The notes: a model not told the origin generated them from the sequence alone. Shown: positions 10,376 to 21,146, counted from the first letter of the stretch. The stretch is 64,000 bases of DNA from Mayamaea pseudoterrestris (GCA_027923505.1 BROI01000028.1:248001-312000); one strand, 5' to 3'. Numbers and translations are program-made.

Positions 10376-11545
10376 ATGAAATATGTGTTGCTCATCGGTG
10401 GTCTGAAGGCAGTTGCGATGATTTTATGTCGTCTTGCGGCCGTCCACAGCTTTGCACCTTTACCAACATCATTCCATCGGCAGGTTGCTACGATGTCCAC
10501 GAATAGCCTCTCAATGTCGTCAACACAGAAGGAAGGTGGCCCATGGAAGCTTCCAAACGACTTTGAAACGTTTCTAAATCAGTGCACCATCCAATCCTTC
10601 ATGTTCCTGCTCAAAAGCCTTCGCGATCCACAAACCATACTTTGGATCGAACGATTCACCGAGCCGGCCATTAAGCAACGAACGAAGCAAGCCAATGCTG
10701 AACCAAGCGGCGGAAGTTCCGACAGTCGTCTGCTTTCATATCATGGCCTCGCTGCCATGAACATGACTGTATTTCCCACGTGGCAATCTTACTTTGACAA
10801 GCTCCTTGAGCAACCAATCGAACTGCAAATCATAGAGTCGCACACGGCTTGGGCACCCGACTATGAACACGAGATCAATCCACCACGGCTGTGTAGCCGT
10901 ATCATTAGCGTTCGCGAGCAAATTGCGAGGGAATGGGTTGGAGACTTGGCAGTTATTGCAAACATGGGTGGGTACACGCTGGAAGCCTACCGAGATCAGT
11001 TGCGCGAGGAACGAAAGAGCCACAACGCTGATCCCTCGCGTTCGTCTTTGCGAAGAATGTCCAATTTACTGTTTCTCGAGTTTGACCCAATGATGTCGGA
11101 CGACTACATGCCCAGTCCGCTACGAAAAGGCAACTTTGACCTACTATGCCTCCTGACAACGCAGGAGGCTGTTCATCGCGTGTTGAATGAACCGACAAGA
11201 TCAGCTGGCGGAGAAGAACAAGCTCTGCGATCGTTTTTGCGAAACTTTTATGCGTCTCGTCTTTCGTCGCACTTTACTGGATCAAAGTGGTACGGCATGG
11301 CGGATGACTTTTTGGACAGCTTGCTAAACGAACCTCCGCGCACGGTGCAAGTAGGCAGTGGCATGTATTTGGTTGACCCAGTAAGCGTAGGCGCGTTGGT
11401 TTTGGAGACGCGTCAAACTGTCGCCATGGAGTGGCAAGTCATCGCCAAGGATGTTCCCAATCGACATTTGAATGTGAAACGCAAGCAGCTAAACCTGCTC
11501 ATGGGAGCGCCCATTGAAACAACAGTCGACGAGCCCTTTCAATAG
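10376..11545 (+). CDS. Plastid-targeted protein of unknown family (paralogue of the gene at 57105)
   Basis: Intronless, 389 residues. The N-terminus is a signal peptide ending in VHSFAPLP, the plastid-import motif of secondary red algae. I do not recognise the mature protein. It aligns along its whole length with the product at 57105-58622. Shared blocks are RDPxTxxWIE, SVREQIxxEW, RKGNFDLLxLLxTQExxHRVL, YGxADDFLxxLLxxPP and VxMEW....KDV. The repeated acidic/aromatic blocks and absence of membrane spans suggest a soluble stroma protein. No catalytic motif stands out. The start ATG is the first in frame and gives the presequence directly. Function unknown. Confidence 0.8.
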   Translation: MKYVLLIGGLKAVAMILCRLAAVHSFAPLPTSFHRQVATMSTNSLSMSSTQKEGGPWKLPNDFETFLNQCTIQSFMFLLKSLRDPQTILWIERFTEPAIKQRTKQANAEPSGGSSDSRLLSYHGLAAMNMTVFPTWQSYFDKLLEQPIELQIIESHTAWAPDYEHEINPPRLCSRIISVREQIAREWVGDLAVIANMGGYTLEAYRDQLREERKSHNADPSRSSLRRMSNLLFLEFDPMMSDDYMPSPLRKGNFDLLCLLTTQEAVHRVLNEPTRSAGGEEQALRSFLRNFYASRLSSHFTGSKWYGMADDFLDSLLNEPPRTVQVGSGMYLVDPVSVGALVLETRQTVAMEWQVIAKDVPNRHLNVKRKQLNLLMGAPIETTVDEPFQ

Positions 11546-11865
11546 CAGCTTTGCATTAAGTTTGCCTAGTGAAATATGTATATTTACAACTAAGGTAGCC
11601 GAGGAAGGATGGTATATACACGCACTGCTGTACAAGTACTTGTACCAGTATTGATAGGTGCTGGACGCGCGAAGCGAGAGCAAGATCCGCGACAACATCG
11701 TAGCGGTACCCACTAGTACCACTCAGACGTTGCGTTACCGCTTTACTAAAATGCAGCAACCAACCATGCGACGGATTCTCACACAGCCTCCTTGATCAGC
11801 AACTCAAGTTATTCGACCGTCTCGACCACTACCCCCTTCACCTTTTTCTCTAGACATTCACAATC
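11546..11865. other. Intergenic region with a 16-bp perfect palindrome
   Basis: A perfect palindrome with half-site GTACAAGT lies at 11630-11645. An AGCGGTACC motif follows near 11700. The rest should hold the eL30 promoter. No RNA gene is recognised. Confidence 0.5.
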
Positions 11866-12565
11866 ATGGTTTCCAAGAAAATGGTAGGTCAACGACGCCG
11901 GAGGGGGCCGCAGATATTCTCTTGCCCGCCCGAGATGGATGTCGTTTCGGGGATTATGATGCGACGGAAATTGACCGGACCCATTTGTGCAAACAGGTTG
12001 ACAGATCTGTAAAGATTTGGATATTGGTCTAGCTATATTTGCAGAACTGCTTAGAATCTGGTCTGTGGCGTCGATTGGGCATTTGATTGCTCCGCTACAA
12101 GCGAATCTCAGTTCGTCGTGTGAAATGAAGCCGGTCAATTTGAAAACGAATATCAGCCTGTGCTCCTTTTACTGAATAGTTTTATTGCAAAATGGCAAAC
12201 GAATCAATGCTCACAGCACGTTGATTCCAATAATTTGTTTCGCTACACAGAAACGCACCCAGGACTCGATGAACAGTCGTCTCAAGCTCGTCATGAAGTC
12301 GGGCAAGGTCCAACTGGGATACAAAATGACGATCAAGGCTCTCCGCAAGACAAAGGCCAAGATGGTGCTTATTGCTTCCAACTGCCCCCACTTGCGAAAG
12401 TCTGAGATTGAATACATGGCCATGCTTGCCAAGACTCCCGTTCATCACTACGGTGGCGACAACACTGCGCTTGGAACTGCATGCGGAAAGCTTTTCAACT
12501 GCAGCATTCTCACTGTCATTGATGCTGGTGACTCGGACATTTTAGTCAGTAGTAACAAGGAATAA
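11866..12565 (+). CDS. RPL30: 60S ribosomal protein eL30
   Basis: Exon 1 is only 18 nt (11866-11883, MVSKKM). After a 367-nt intron, exon 2 (12251-12565) completes a 110-residue protein. Recognition is clear from [60 protein letters not shown] and DAGDSDIL, which follow eL30 of animals and yeast through the whole protein. It is a structural protein of the large cytosolic subunit that binds kink-turn RNA. In yeast it controls splicing of its own first intron. Here too the first intron begins after a few codons and is the longest confirmed intron of the window, but I could not identify a kink-turn by eye. Confidence 0.95.
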
Positions 12566-12761
12566 AATAGTTGCCAAAACTTTTACATGTAGCTGCACAT
12601 GTTTCTTTTACTAAAACACGGCTCATAGTACTCGTAAGTAATCTAAAGATTCATCTCGCCTCTAATAGCCTACATCACTAATTGTTCACTCTTTTGACGA
12701 CTCCAAATTCCAAATCGGCTAGCGGTACAAAAAGAGGATATCGCAACCAGAGCTTAGCAAT

Positions 12762-15700
12762 CTACTTAGCGCCCTTCTTCTTTCTTGCTTTTTTTACTTG
12801 CGCCGTCGACTCCCATTCTTCCTGAGCAACGGGCGCACCAAGTCCTCTCTTGCTGATAAACTCGGTGGCAAAGTTATTGACTGGCGGAGTCGAGCCGAGA
12901 TACGCAGTCAAATATTGCCGAATTTCAGAGGCATTATTGAGAGTCATGCAAAATGACACCAGAGTCAAGTCGTCCGTGCCGTTTAGCTTCATCATCTGGT
13001 CAAGGCACCACTTCTCCAACGCCGGAGACATCTTCGCCCCAAACTCTTCCGCGGCACTCGACGTGGAATTTTGGTGCTGAATTGTAAGGCTTTGTCGGGA
13101 ATTTGCGTCGCCAGAGCTTTGCTGTCGCTCCCGACCACTCGGAACAGGTAAGGAGCTTGCCTTCGTCAGCACGGCAGCGGCCGTTGGCTTGACTGAGCCA
13201 CTTTGCCACGCGGTGCTTCCACCTCGAGCAGCTGCAACGTTGGCCCACCCGCTGCTAGATGCCCCAGGCTTTTGCTGCTGCATCGCAAGGACTGCGTTTC
13301 TGCGAGCTTCTTCTTTTTGAATCTCCGCCAAAGTCTTTGCATTCGTCTTTGGCGAGGGAGTTGTACCCCATGCAGGGGCCGGAGGTGCCGCTGGCGCAGC
13401 CTTGGGCGCTTCCTTGACTGCTTTCGCCGAAGGAGGTGCCGCCTTTCGTTCCTTCGTCTTCTTCTCGACGACAGGCTCGGAAGTTTCTTGCTCGTTTGTG
13501 GGCATCCCAAGCATCATTTTCAATTGCTGCGACGACGAATCGCTACCCCCATTAGCAACTGGTGCTGATGCAGCCGCCGCCGCTGCAGATGCGGCATCTT
13601 CCCTTCTTCTTGCATCCTCTTTCGCCAGTCTCTCCTGCTCTAGTCGCACAGCCTCTTCTCTAGCAAAGCGCGCGCGCTGTTCCCGCTCAGCCGCTTCCTG
13701 CGCTTCAATGCGCGCTCGCTGCTCTGCTTCTCGACGAGCCTTTTCTTCCATTTCCTCCCTAGCAATTTCGGCAGCCGATTTTCCGGGAGCAGCAAAAGCA
13801 TTATCAAGATCTGGAAAGAGCATTTGCAACGGTCGAAATGGCCCAGACTGTTGTTGGCTTATTGGCAGATCTCCTTTAAAGTAGCCTGCCTCCAACCACT
13901 GACGCATTTCATTGGACCGGAACGGTCCTTGAATATTGCCTTGCGGATCTGAATAATACCAAGGTGCATCTGGTACTATCGACGGAATCGCATTGACCGC
14001 AGCCTGTCGTCGCTTTTGCAACTCTTGTTCTTCGCGTCTTCGTCGCTCTTCCTCCTGCTGACGTGCGATATTGTCCTGCTGATGTTGTTGCTGCCATTGG
14101 GCGTTTGTCATGTTCAAAATCGCCATCTCCGCCCCGAACGACGCATCATGACGAATGGTGATGCGTCTAGGGTTTCGCAACAACAAAGCTCGCAGCGCAT
14201 CAACACTGCTGAGAATCGGAATGACTCTAGTATCTTCAGCATGTAGCGTCGACAAAATTGATGGGAGATCTGACCGGCCCCATGAATTTTCAAGTATTGT
14301 GGTAGTGCGCTCTAGCAGTACAGTCTCTACCTGCGACTGAACCACTGCTGGCTGTTGTTGCTGCTGCATTTGCGCTTGTCGCGATCGTTCTTCCGCCTGC
14401 TGCTGAGCAATGCGACGCTGAGTCTCCTCCTCCTGCCGACGTCGAAGCTCATCCGATCTTCTCTTCTGTTCCTCCAGTTCCGACAAGACGTTCATATCGA
14501 GACCCTTGCTGTCAGTTTGGACCGTTGGCAGCAGCGATGTTCCCCATGGGTTTAACGATATGGAAGAGCCGTCAATAGCTTTCTGCTGAGCGGGAATGTC
14601 CCATGGAGATAATGGCTTGTTTTCAGCGCCAGCCAAAGCGCTTAGATTCAAGCCTGGTAACTCATCCCGTTTGACACCAATCATATCCATCAGCCGTGAG
14701 CTTGCCGTTGCGTCCTCAGCACCAGCTTTTACCGCCACGCCCGATAAGGAAGCAACTTGCTCATTGATGTCACTCTCGATGGGTTCGCCAAAATCCTCGA
14801 AAACGTTAACATCGTCACCAGAGCCTGACCGAATCGTCGTTCCAACAGTGGCAAGCGGCCGAGCAGGATCTATCTTAACCAAATGCGTATCATCAGCTTC
14901 AGAATCGGTTCGACTCGCAATTGAATTCGCTCTAGCTCGGTCGCCATGGAGCTCGCGTTCCAACTCCCGCGATGCCTCGGCCATTCGATCAAAGTCAAAT
15001 GGTTCATCACTTGGCGGAGCACCAAATGCACTAAAGTCCATGGCAGCGCCACCTGATGCCGAGACTGGATCATCCCAAAGCTCGTCTGCATTATTAGCAT
15101 CTCGCTGCTTCTTGGCTTGATCGGCCGTCGGTAGTGCAACTCCTCGCTCCCATCGACCCGAACCCTCGCGCCTTCCTCCCGAAGCGGCGCGTCGCGCGCC
15201 AAGTCCACCTTCGTCCAGCGGTTGCAGCGACATGCCTGGAGCCGCAGCCACGATTTTGGAGGTGCGGCGTGGTTGAGTGGCCCAGATTGCGTCAGCGTCA
15301 AAATTATCCCAGCAAACCGGGTCCTGACCTTCCTCGGACAAGATGGCATTACCAAAAAGCTCCTTGAGAGTCTGTGGCGGCTCGGAGAGCGGCGCTGGTC
15401 GCATTGATAGCAGTCGTTCTCGCGTGAATCGAATGACCTTTTGCTGCTGCTCTTGCACCTTTGGCAGATTGCCTTCACTCACATTGGAATCTGAACGCAT
15501 GCGCTCAAATCTACCAGCAGCACCACCGCCTCCTCGAGCCTGCGTCTCTGCAGCCGTCGGAGCCCGAGCTGCAAGTTCTGAGAGTGACCGTCCACTTGAT
15601 TTGCCGGATGTCGTGGCAGTTGAGCTTGCTGTCGCTCCAGAGCCACGCAATGCGTCACTGCGAATGTGATTGTTACTATGGTTTCCTCCTCCAAGCGCTG

Positions 15701-16067
15701 CTGCTGCAGCTGCTGCATCCTCCTCATCATCCAACGCAGCAAAGGCGTTCATGTCTCGTCGGACTACCGAATGTACTGGCTCATGATTCGTTTCAGTCTT
15801 TTTCGTTCGTTCCGAAGCAACGGTGGGAGGCGGTTGGAAGCCCTTGCTTCCGCCCTTCCAAGCAGGTCGAAGCGACGAACTTGTGGAGGAGCTCATTTGA
15901 AAATGACGTTGCGTAGCGTATGCAGTAATCGAATGTACAAGCCGAAAGCGTTGCTGGTATGCTGATCGATTTGTATGGTGTGTGTCAGCTGAGCGAGACC
16001 GTCTGTTGAAAGGCAAGAGAGGCGTCAAAAGCGAATGAGAAACTTGACGTGCAAGATTCCGTTCCAT
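12762..16067 (-). CDS. GYF-domain protein, GIGYF/Smy2-like translational regulator
   Basis: A single long exon encodes 1,101 residues from ATG 16067. A second in-frame ATG at 15896 (MSSSTSSSLRPAWKG) would give 1,044 residues and looks like a natural start. The GYF domain is near residues 700-750: PWYYSDPQGNIQGPF followed by MRQWLEAGYF, the signature that binds proline-rich ligands. Upstream, RFTRERLLSMR resembles the eIF4E-family (4EHP) binding region of GIGYF proteins. Long Glu/Arg/Gln-rich coiled coil flanks the GYF domain. The C-terminal module (FCMTLNNASEIRQYLTAYLG) is the one shared by GIGYF proteins. Family members repress translation and promote mRNA decay in the cytoplasm. The gene converges with RPL30, only 196 bp apart. 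Confidence 0.85.
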   Translation of the reverse strand: MERNLARQVSHSLLTPLLPFNRRSRSADTHHTNRSAYQQRFRLVHSITAYATQRHFQMSSSTSSSLRPAWKGGSKGFQPPPTVASERTKKTETNHEPVHSVVRRDMNAFAALDDEEDAAAAAAALGGGNHSNNHIRSDALRGSGATASSTATTSGKSSGRSLSELAARAPTAAETQARGGGGAAGRFERMRSDSNVSEGNLPKVQEQQQKVIRFTRERLLSMRPAPLSEPPQTLKELFGNAILSEEGQDPVCWDNFDADAIWATQPRRTSKIVAAAPGMSLQPLDEGGLGARRAASGGRREGSGRWERGVALPTADQAKKQRDANNADELWDDPVSASGGAAMDFSAFGAPPSDEPFDFDRMAEASRELERELHGDRARANSIASRTDSEADDTHLVKIDPARPLATVGTTIRSGSGDDVNVFEDFGEPIESDINEQVASLSGVAVKAGAEDATASSRLMDMIGVKRDELPGLNLSALAGAENKPLSPWDIPAQQKAIDGSSISLNPWGTSLLPTVQTDSKGLDMNVLSELEEQKRRSDELRRRQEEETQRRIAQQQAEERSRQAQMQQQQQPAVVQSQVETVLLERTTTILENSWGRSDLPSILSTLHAEDTRVIPILSSVDALRALLLRNPRRITIRHDASFGAEMAILNMTNAQWQQQHQQDNIARQQEEERRRREEQELQKRRQAAVNAIPSIVPDAPWYYSDPQGNIQGPFRSNEMRQWLEAGYFKGDLPISQQQSGPFRPLQMLFPDLDNAFAAPGKSAAEIAREEMEEKARREAEQRARIEAQEAAEREQRARFAREEAVRLEQERLAKEDARRREDAASAAAAAASAPVANGGSDSSSQQLKMMLGMPTNEQETSEPVVEKKTKERKAAPPSAKAVKEAPKAAPAAPPAPAWGTTPSPKTNAKTLAEIQKEEARRNAVLAMQQQKPGASSSGWANVAAARGGSTAWQSGSVKPTAAAVLTKASSLPVPSGRERQQSSGDANSRQSLTIQHQNSTSSAAEEFGAKMSPALEKWCLDQMMKLNGTDDLTLVSFCMTLNNASEIRQYLTAYLGSTPPVNNFATEFISKRGLGAPVAQEEWESTAQVKKARKKKGAK

Positions 16068-16567
16068 AACGTAAAACTAGACGATCGAGGGAATCCTAAA
16101 ACAAAATCTTTCGTTCCAGAACCATGGTCGTCAAACATGCAGCTTTTGCCATAATATAGTCGCCGTTACGATACAAATAGAAGTCTACAGTGTTCTTTGA
16201 ACAGAATGGAGCAGAAATTTTAACAGTCGGATGGAGATACGGTCACTAATCCCGCAAACAGAGGGCACCCGAGACGCATAACCTACCGCGCAGTTTGTGC
16301 ACGAAGATCGGATTCCCTCGAATACGTCATCAGCGCGCCGCGAACCGAGGAATTTGCCGAAAGTAGCCTTACTAGTAGCCTACCCATGTTTTACCTTTTC
16401 AATCTTTCGTAGTTTATAACAAGATGTGGAAGAGATCATCTATGATGAAGTACGCTAACGTGACATTTGAAACCGTAAATCGTGCCGTGCTAAGCTTAAA
16501 TGAATCATCGCATAGTATGGGTGAGGCGAAAACGCTCCACTATAATGCACATCTACCATTTCAGCGA
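16068..16567. other. Intergenic region, no gene seen
   Basis: About 500 bp between the 5' end of the GYF gene and the 3' end of the cyclophilin gene, both leftward. It should contain the GYF-gene promoter. I see no repeat or RNA gene. Confidence 0.5.
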
Positions 16568-17832
16568 TTAAACAGGCAGCTCGCCCGAATCGGCAATGGT
16601 AACCTTGGCCTTTGGGGTGCCCGAGTTGGTTCCCTGAGCTTCAATGTTCTTGACAATGTCCGTTCCTTCCAAGACCTTTCCAAAGACAACGTGACGACCA
16701 TCCAACCAGGGAGTTTTGACAGTTGTGAGGAAGAATTGCGATCCATTCGTGTCTGCAATGAATGTGGAGAAAACGATTAGCGAAATTGACTCGCAATCTC
16801 AGCGCAGTGCACGCTCCAATGGCAAAGAAACTCACCCTTGCCAGCGTTTGCCATGCTCAAGTAAAAGGGTCCTTCGTGCTTTAGTTCAAAGTTCTCGTCA
16901 GCAAACTTTTCACCTTCAATTAGAAGTAGACTTTGCGTGAGTCGAAATGTAACACAACAGTGTTATACAAGGCGTCGACATTAGAAGCGCGACGTACCGT
17001 AAATGCTCTCGCCTGGAAGGATGAGAACAAGTTATACTGAGACTTTCGTAGCATGCAGTTATGAACCGGATACAAAGGCACCAGGTTACACAGTCATACA
17101 ACTGGCTACACGGCTTTTGGTATCCCCAGCCGTGCCCGAATTAAACGCTTCTCGCTTTTAGGGTATCCAGATCCAGAGGGCCGGCCAATAATCGGCCACG
17201 ATGGGAGCTATTTCATATGAGATCAACTGCAGCACTCAGACTCACCTCCGCGTCCATTGAACTGCGTAAAATCACCTCCCTGGACCATAAAGTTGGCTGT
17301 TTTCGGCAAGAAGAGTGATGCGTCAGAGTCGTTTCATGCATGCTCATAGACTGCAGTCGTCAGTCGTCAGTCGTCGCCATCCGCTTTGTTGTTACTTACG
17401 AATGATGCGATGAAAGATTGATCCCTTGTAGTGCAGAGGCTTGCCAGATTTGCCAGTGCCCTTTTCGCCAGTGCAAAGCGCCCGAAAGTTCTCCGCCGTC
17501 TTTGGAACCGTGTCACCAAAGAGGCCCATGACGATGCGGCCGCCAGTGTTGGATCCTTCAATCTCAACGTCGAAAAAGACCTTGTGCGTGACCTTTTCTC
17601 CGGAGCTGCAAAAGTTATATGAATCAAGCACAGCGTCAGAAAACAAAATGATACTAGTTGTGCTAACAGCATGAGAAATCCTGCAAACGTGCAATCCCTT
17701 GTTGCTCGGTCAATCCTTTTGCTCATTTTTGTTCGCTTTCAGAAAGCACTTGGCCATAGCTGTCACTTACGATTCCACAGGCACAAACACCACAAAGAGA
17801 ACAGAGAGGATCGATAACAAAAAGAGCTTCAT
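16568..17832 (-). CDS. Secretory-pathway cyclophilin (peptidyl-prolyl isomerase), six exons
   Basis: Six exons read leftward: 17832-17771, 17605-17400, 17296-17246, 17012-16998, 16913-16836 and 16752-16568. All have GT-AG borders and join to 198 residues. The fourth exon is only 15 nt and supplies the centre of GGESIYG. The protein starts with a signal peptide ([16 protein letters not shown]) and then has the full cyclophilin fold: [35 protein letters not shown] with the catalytic Arg, [27 protein letters not shown] and [12 protein letters not shown]. It catalyses proline cis-trans isomerisation in protein folding. The leader resembles ER cyclophilin B. The C-terminus SGELPV has no KDEL-type signal, so it may be secreted or held by a partner. 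It is divergent from the kinase gene. Confidence 0.92.
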
Positions 17833-18371
17833 GGCAAGACGTTCACGGTAACTACGTTGTTTTGGAGGACCACTTTGTTTGGTCATGGCGAATGGCTTTC
17901 GCGAAAGATCCATTCAGTCACGCTAGTCTTAGCGGTACTGGTTTCAAGCGGCACTGAAAACACAGAACTTCGTGTCCGCCATTGAGGAGCGCAAATTTCG
18001 TGCACGTACATCAAGCGCGACTATCGTGTTAACAAGTTTATTCTAACAATAGCAAAGCGACCATACTGGCACTTGATAGAGAGGAGAATAGTAGTGGGGC
18101 AGTAGAAGAATTTGGACGAAGACAGCGAGTATAGCTGACTGTCACTTCACTGACACGCACGCACGGTGCAGTTTCATTTCCCATTTTCGACGCGACCTGC
18201 AACCATTCGACGCCGCTTAACTTCGTAGTTGCTGCCACTACTTGCGACTGCTTCGTTAGGAGACCTTCTAACGTGCAAAACAGTAACGGATTATAACAAT
18301 TGAATCGCACGCACAACGCGACCGCAACATTATCACATATCCGATTCCAGCAATTTGTTTTACAATCAACC
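17833..18371. other. Divergent promoter region, cyclophilin / kinase
   Basis: This 539-bp head-to-head spacer holds an AGCGGTACTGG motif near 17930, upstream of the cyclophilin start. Nothing else is recognised. Confidence 0.5.
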
Positions 18372-19904
18372 ATGGGCGGCAAGCGAATGATTGGAGAATA
18401 CAGTGAGGATCATCTTGTTCGTACTGCCAAGGATGTTGTAATAAAAAAGACAAAGGATTCTGTGGTCCTCGACCCGGTGGCGGAGCAAAAGATACCAAAG
18501 TTTGATCTCGATGGTATGTGCTGTTGTTCTGCAATTGAACCACTATGTTGCTTGTCATCATCACCGCCGTTTTGCTCTAACGCTTACATCCATCAATACA
18601 CAGAATTGACAATTGGCCGCGTACTTGGTCGCGGTGGCTTTTGTGTCGTGAACGAGATTAGTAGAATCAAGCTCAAGAAGCAAGCAGCACCGACGGACGG
18701 TTCCAATCACACTTCCGATCAGGCGGACGAGAGCGTCATTTATAACGTCGTTCAAGATCGAGCTTTCATGGAAAAGTACTGTATTCGCGACAAAAAGGAC
18801 ACTCGCTACGCTATCAAGAAACTGCAAGAGTCCGCATGGCGTGATCCGCAAACCTTTATCAATGGCATTGTCGACTTGGCCATTGAGGCACGCTTTTTGA
18901 GTGTGATTCGGCACCCCAACATTATCAAAATGAGAGCCGTCGGCTCTGGTTCGCCCGTCTCGACGACTTACTTTGTCGTCCTTGATCGCCTGTATGATAC
19001 CTTGTCGGTGCGACTGAACAAGTGGCGGCAGCGAAAGTTTACTGGCATCAAGCGACTGTTGGACCGCAAGGGCAAGAAGGAATTGGCGTTTTGGTTGGAG
19101 CGAGTGACGGTCGCATATGACTTGACAGTTGCATTGAAGCATTTACACGACATGCAGTAAGTGATAGTCTTTGTTTTGCGTGTAATGGTTTGTTTGAACT
19201 CAATCTCATCAAATAATCATTTCTTCTCACTCTACTCAAACAACAGCATCATGTACCGAGACGTGAAACCCGATAAGTAAGTTGAGCAAATTAAACCGTA
19301 TATACAGTACGGCAGTGTGGACGAGTTCAAGCTAACCTCCTTACTGTTTCTCTCAGCATCGGATTTGATGTGCGAGGAGACGTCAAAATATTCGACTTCG
19401 GCCTTGCAAAAGAATTTGACCCGGACAAGTCAACAGACGGCTTGTATAATTTAACTGGCGATACAGGCAGCCCTCGATATATGGCAATTGTAAGTGAGAT
19501 GCTGCTTTCTAAGATTGTTGCTTCCGCCGTCATTTAACATTTAATATACTATGCAGGAAGTTGCATTAAACAAGCCGTACAACGAAAAAGTTGATGTATA
19601 CTCCATGGCAATCCTTTGTTGGCAAATGTTTTCTATGGAAACACCTTTTGAGGGCTACACGGTGCGTATGTTCAACAAGAAAATAGTGGAAGGTGGGCAT
19701 CGTCCGAAATGCGAGGCGACGTGGCCAGTGGAGATCCAGAACATGCTTCGACAGGGCTGGTGCGAGTCGAAGGACCGTCTGTCAATGGAGGAATTCTCCA
19801 ACGTGTTGCGGGATGAAATCAACAAGAACTCGGACGAAGAAGTCTGTGATATTATGGATGCCTCGCGAAAGAGTGAAATGTCGTTACGGCGAGGACAAAA
19901 TTGA
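18372..19904 (+). CDS. Protein kinase with variant HRD (YRD) motif
   Basis: Five exons (18372-18513, 18604-19156, 19247-19276, 19357-19489, 19557-19904) encode 401 residues. The start context is ACCATGG. Kinase elements in order: glycine loop GRGGFCVV at about 56, YAIKKL with the ATP-binding Lys, a long helix-C insert, HPNII, catalytic loop MYRDVKPDN, DFGLA, and RYMAIEVAL in place of the usual APE. All catalytic residues (Lys, Asp, Asn, DFG Asp) are present, so activity is expected despite YRD for HRD and AIE for APE. The C-lobe has YNEKVDVYSMAILCWQMFS, which is TKL/MLK-like. A 30-residue insert between the glycine loop and the VAIK Lys is unusual. Cytosolic; substrate unknown. Exon 3 (30 nt) encodes most of the catalytic loop. 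Confidence 0.88.
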
Positions 19905-20043
19905 CATGGAACTCGTTGTGACGCGACTGTAATTTTGAGCATTATGCTATTTTGTTTTCTCTAATAAGTTTCTAATCATTTGTATCTACAATTTTACGTG
20001 CATCTTTCGTTGCAATCCAACCTACGCATGAACACCATGAAGT

Positions 20044-20889
20044 TTAGAGTCGCAATCTTCCTCGACTCACAACCCAGACGGTCGCAATGAGTGCCCCGAG
20101 GCCCGCATTCAATGGCTTGAGTTCCTCAATTATTTTCGACAACGAGGACCCAACAGGACCTTGCTTACCAGTCAGTGTTGCAGCAAACGGCAGATTGCTC
20201 GTGACACTATCATAGTGCGGATCCATGCTACCTCCCAAGTTGCGACGATAGCGTGAATCCGTGTGCGAGCCGCCCAACCACGCCACCAACGCTGGGCCCA
20301 TCCACCAAAGACGCAATGGCGCTCCTGCCGGATGCAAAGCAGCGTTGCCCAATCCAATTAAACCAAAGCTCCACAAGCCTGGATGTCTCGTGATGCGTTC
20401 CAAACCAAATAGGCAAGCAGACGGATCGGCAGCGTTCGTCTCCTGCGACCCTTGACGAGGCGCAAAGTCGAACGGACATCGTACCTGCATGGTCGTCGGT
20501 GAAATCGGAACTTGCATGGCTGGTAAACCTTGCAGTGCCAGCACCAATCCAAGGGTAAGACTCGTCCAAGACGCCGCCATGGCAACAATTGGATGACGCA
20601 GCAGGCCGAACCGAGTTACTGCACTTGCGACGGAAGATGCTTGCTGCTGCTGCCGCTTGCGCAAATAGTAGTAGGAATATCCAATGGATCCCATGGCGGC
20701 GGTACTGCAGGTTCCGTAGAGCCAGTGGTAGGGGTCGTCGCCTAGTTGGTCAATGAGAAAGGTGCGATTCTCCGAAAGGACTGCATTCTCGGCGACGAAC
20801 AAGGCCCATCCTGAGAGTGCCCAGCCAATGGATGACGTGAATGGAATTTTTGTAGCTGCTTTTGCAGTTGCTGTAGTTGCAGCATTCAT
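20044..20889 (-). CDS. NnrU-family membrane protein (zeta-carotene isomerase Z-ISO relative)
   Basis: Intronless, 281 residues from ATG 20889. About six hydrophobic segments are visible. The diagnostic block is LERITRHPGLWSFGLIGLGNAALH, positions around 165-190, which carries the RHP...H histidines of the NnrU/Z-ISO family, thought to bind heme. Family members include plastid 15-cis-zeta-carotene isomerase and bacterial NnrU of nitric-oxide metabolism. The N-terminus (MNAATTATAKAATKIPF) has no clear plastid signal, so assignment as Z-ISO itself is uncertain and I give no symbol. It is head to head with the VTT gene across 257 bp. Confidence 0.75.
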   Translation of the reverse strand: MNAATTATAKAATKIPFTSSIGWALSGWALFVAENAVLSENRTFLIDQLGDDPYHWLYGTCSTAAMGSIGYSYYYLRKRQQQQASSVASAVTRFGLLRHPIVAMAASWTSLTLGLVLALQGLPAMQVPISPTTMQVRCPFDFAPRQGSQETNAADPSACLFGLERITRHPGLWSFGLIGLGNAALHPAGAPLRLWWMGPALVAWLGGSHTDSRYRRNLGGSMDPHYDSVTSNLPFAATLTGKQGPVGSSLSKIIEELKPLNAGLGALIATVWVVSRGRLRL

Positions 20890-21146
20890 GATTTACGAAT
20901 GCTGTGAAGGTATGAAGAGAGAAAGTAGAGTGAATGTTGTTGTGTTCGTGTGATTGCGGCGAAAAATGAAGCAAGCATGAAAACGAAGCATTGATGACGT
21001 GGCAAAACCGTTCCGACGTCTGAAACTCGCGCGCGATGACCGCGACCGCGCCATCATGACCGTCGATCAAAAGCGCGAGAGATCCAACGGCTTTCTTCTT
21101 AGCATTGCACCAATCGACTTCATCATTGACAGACACAAAGAGCAAG

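Noticed and set aside
11884-12250. Box C/D snoRNA in the long eL30 intron
   Set aside because: A near C box (TATGATGC) is present but no D box at a suitable distance and no terminal stem.
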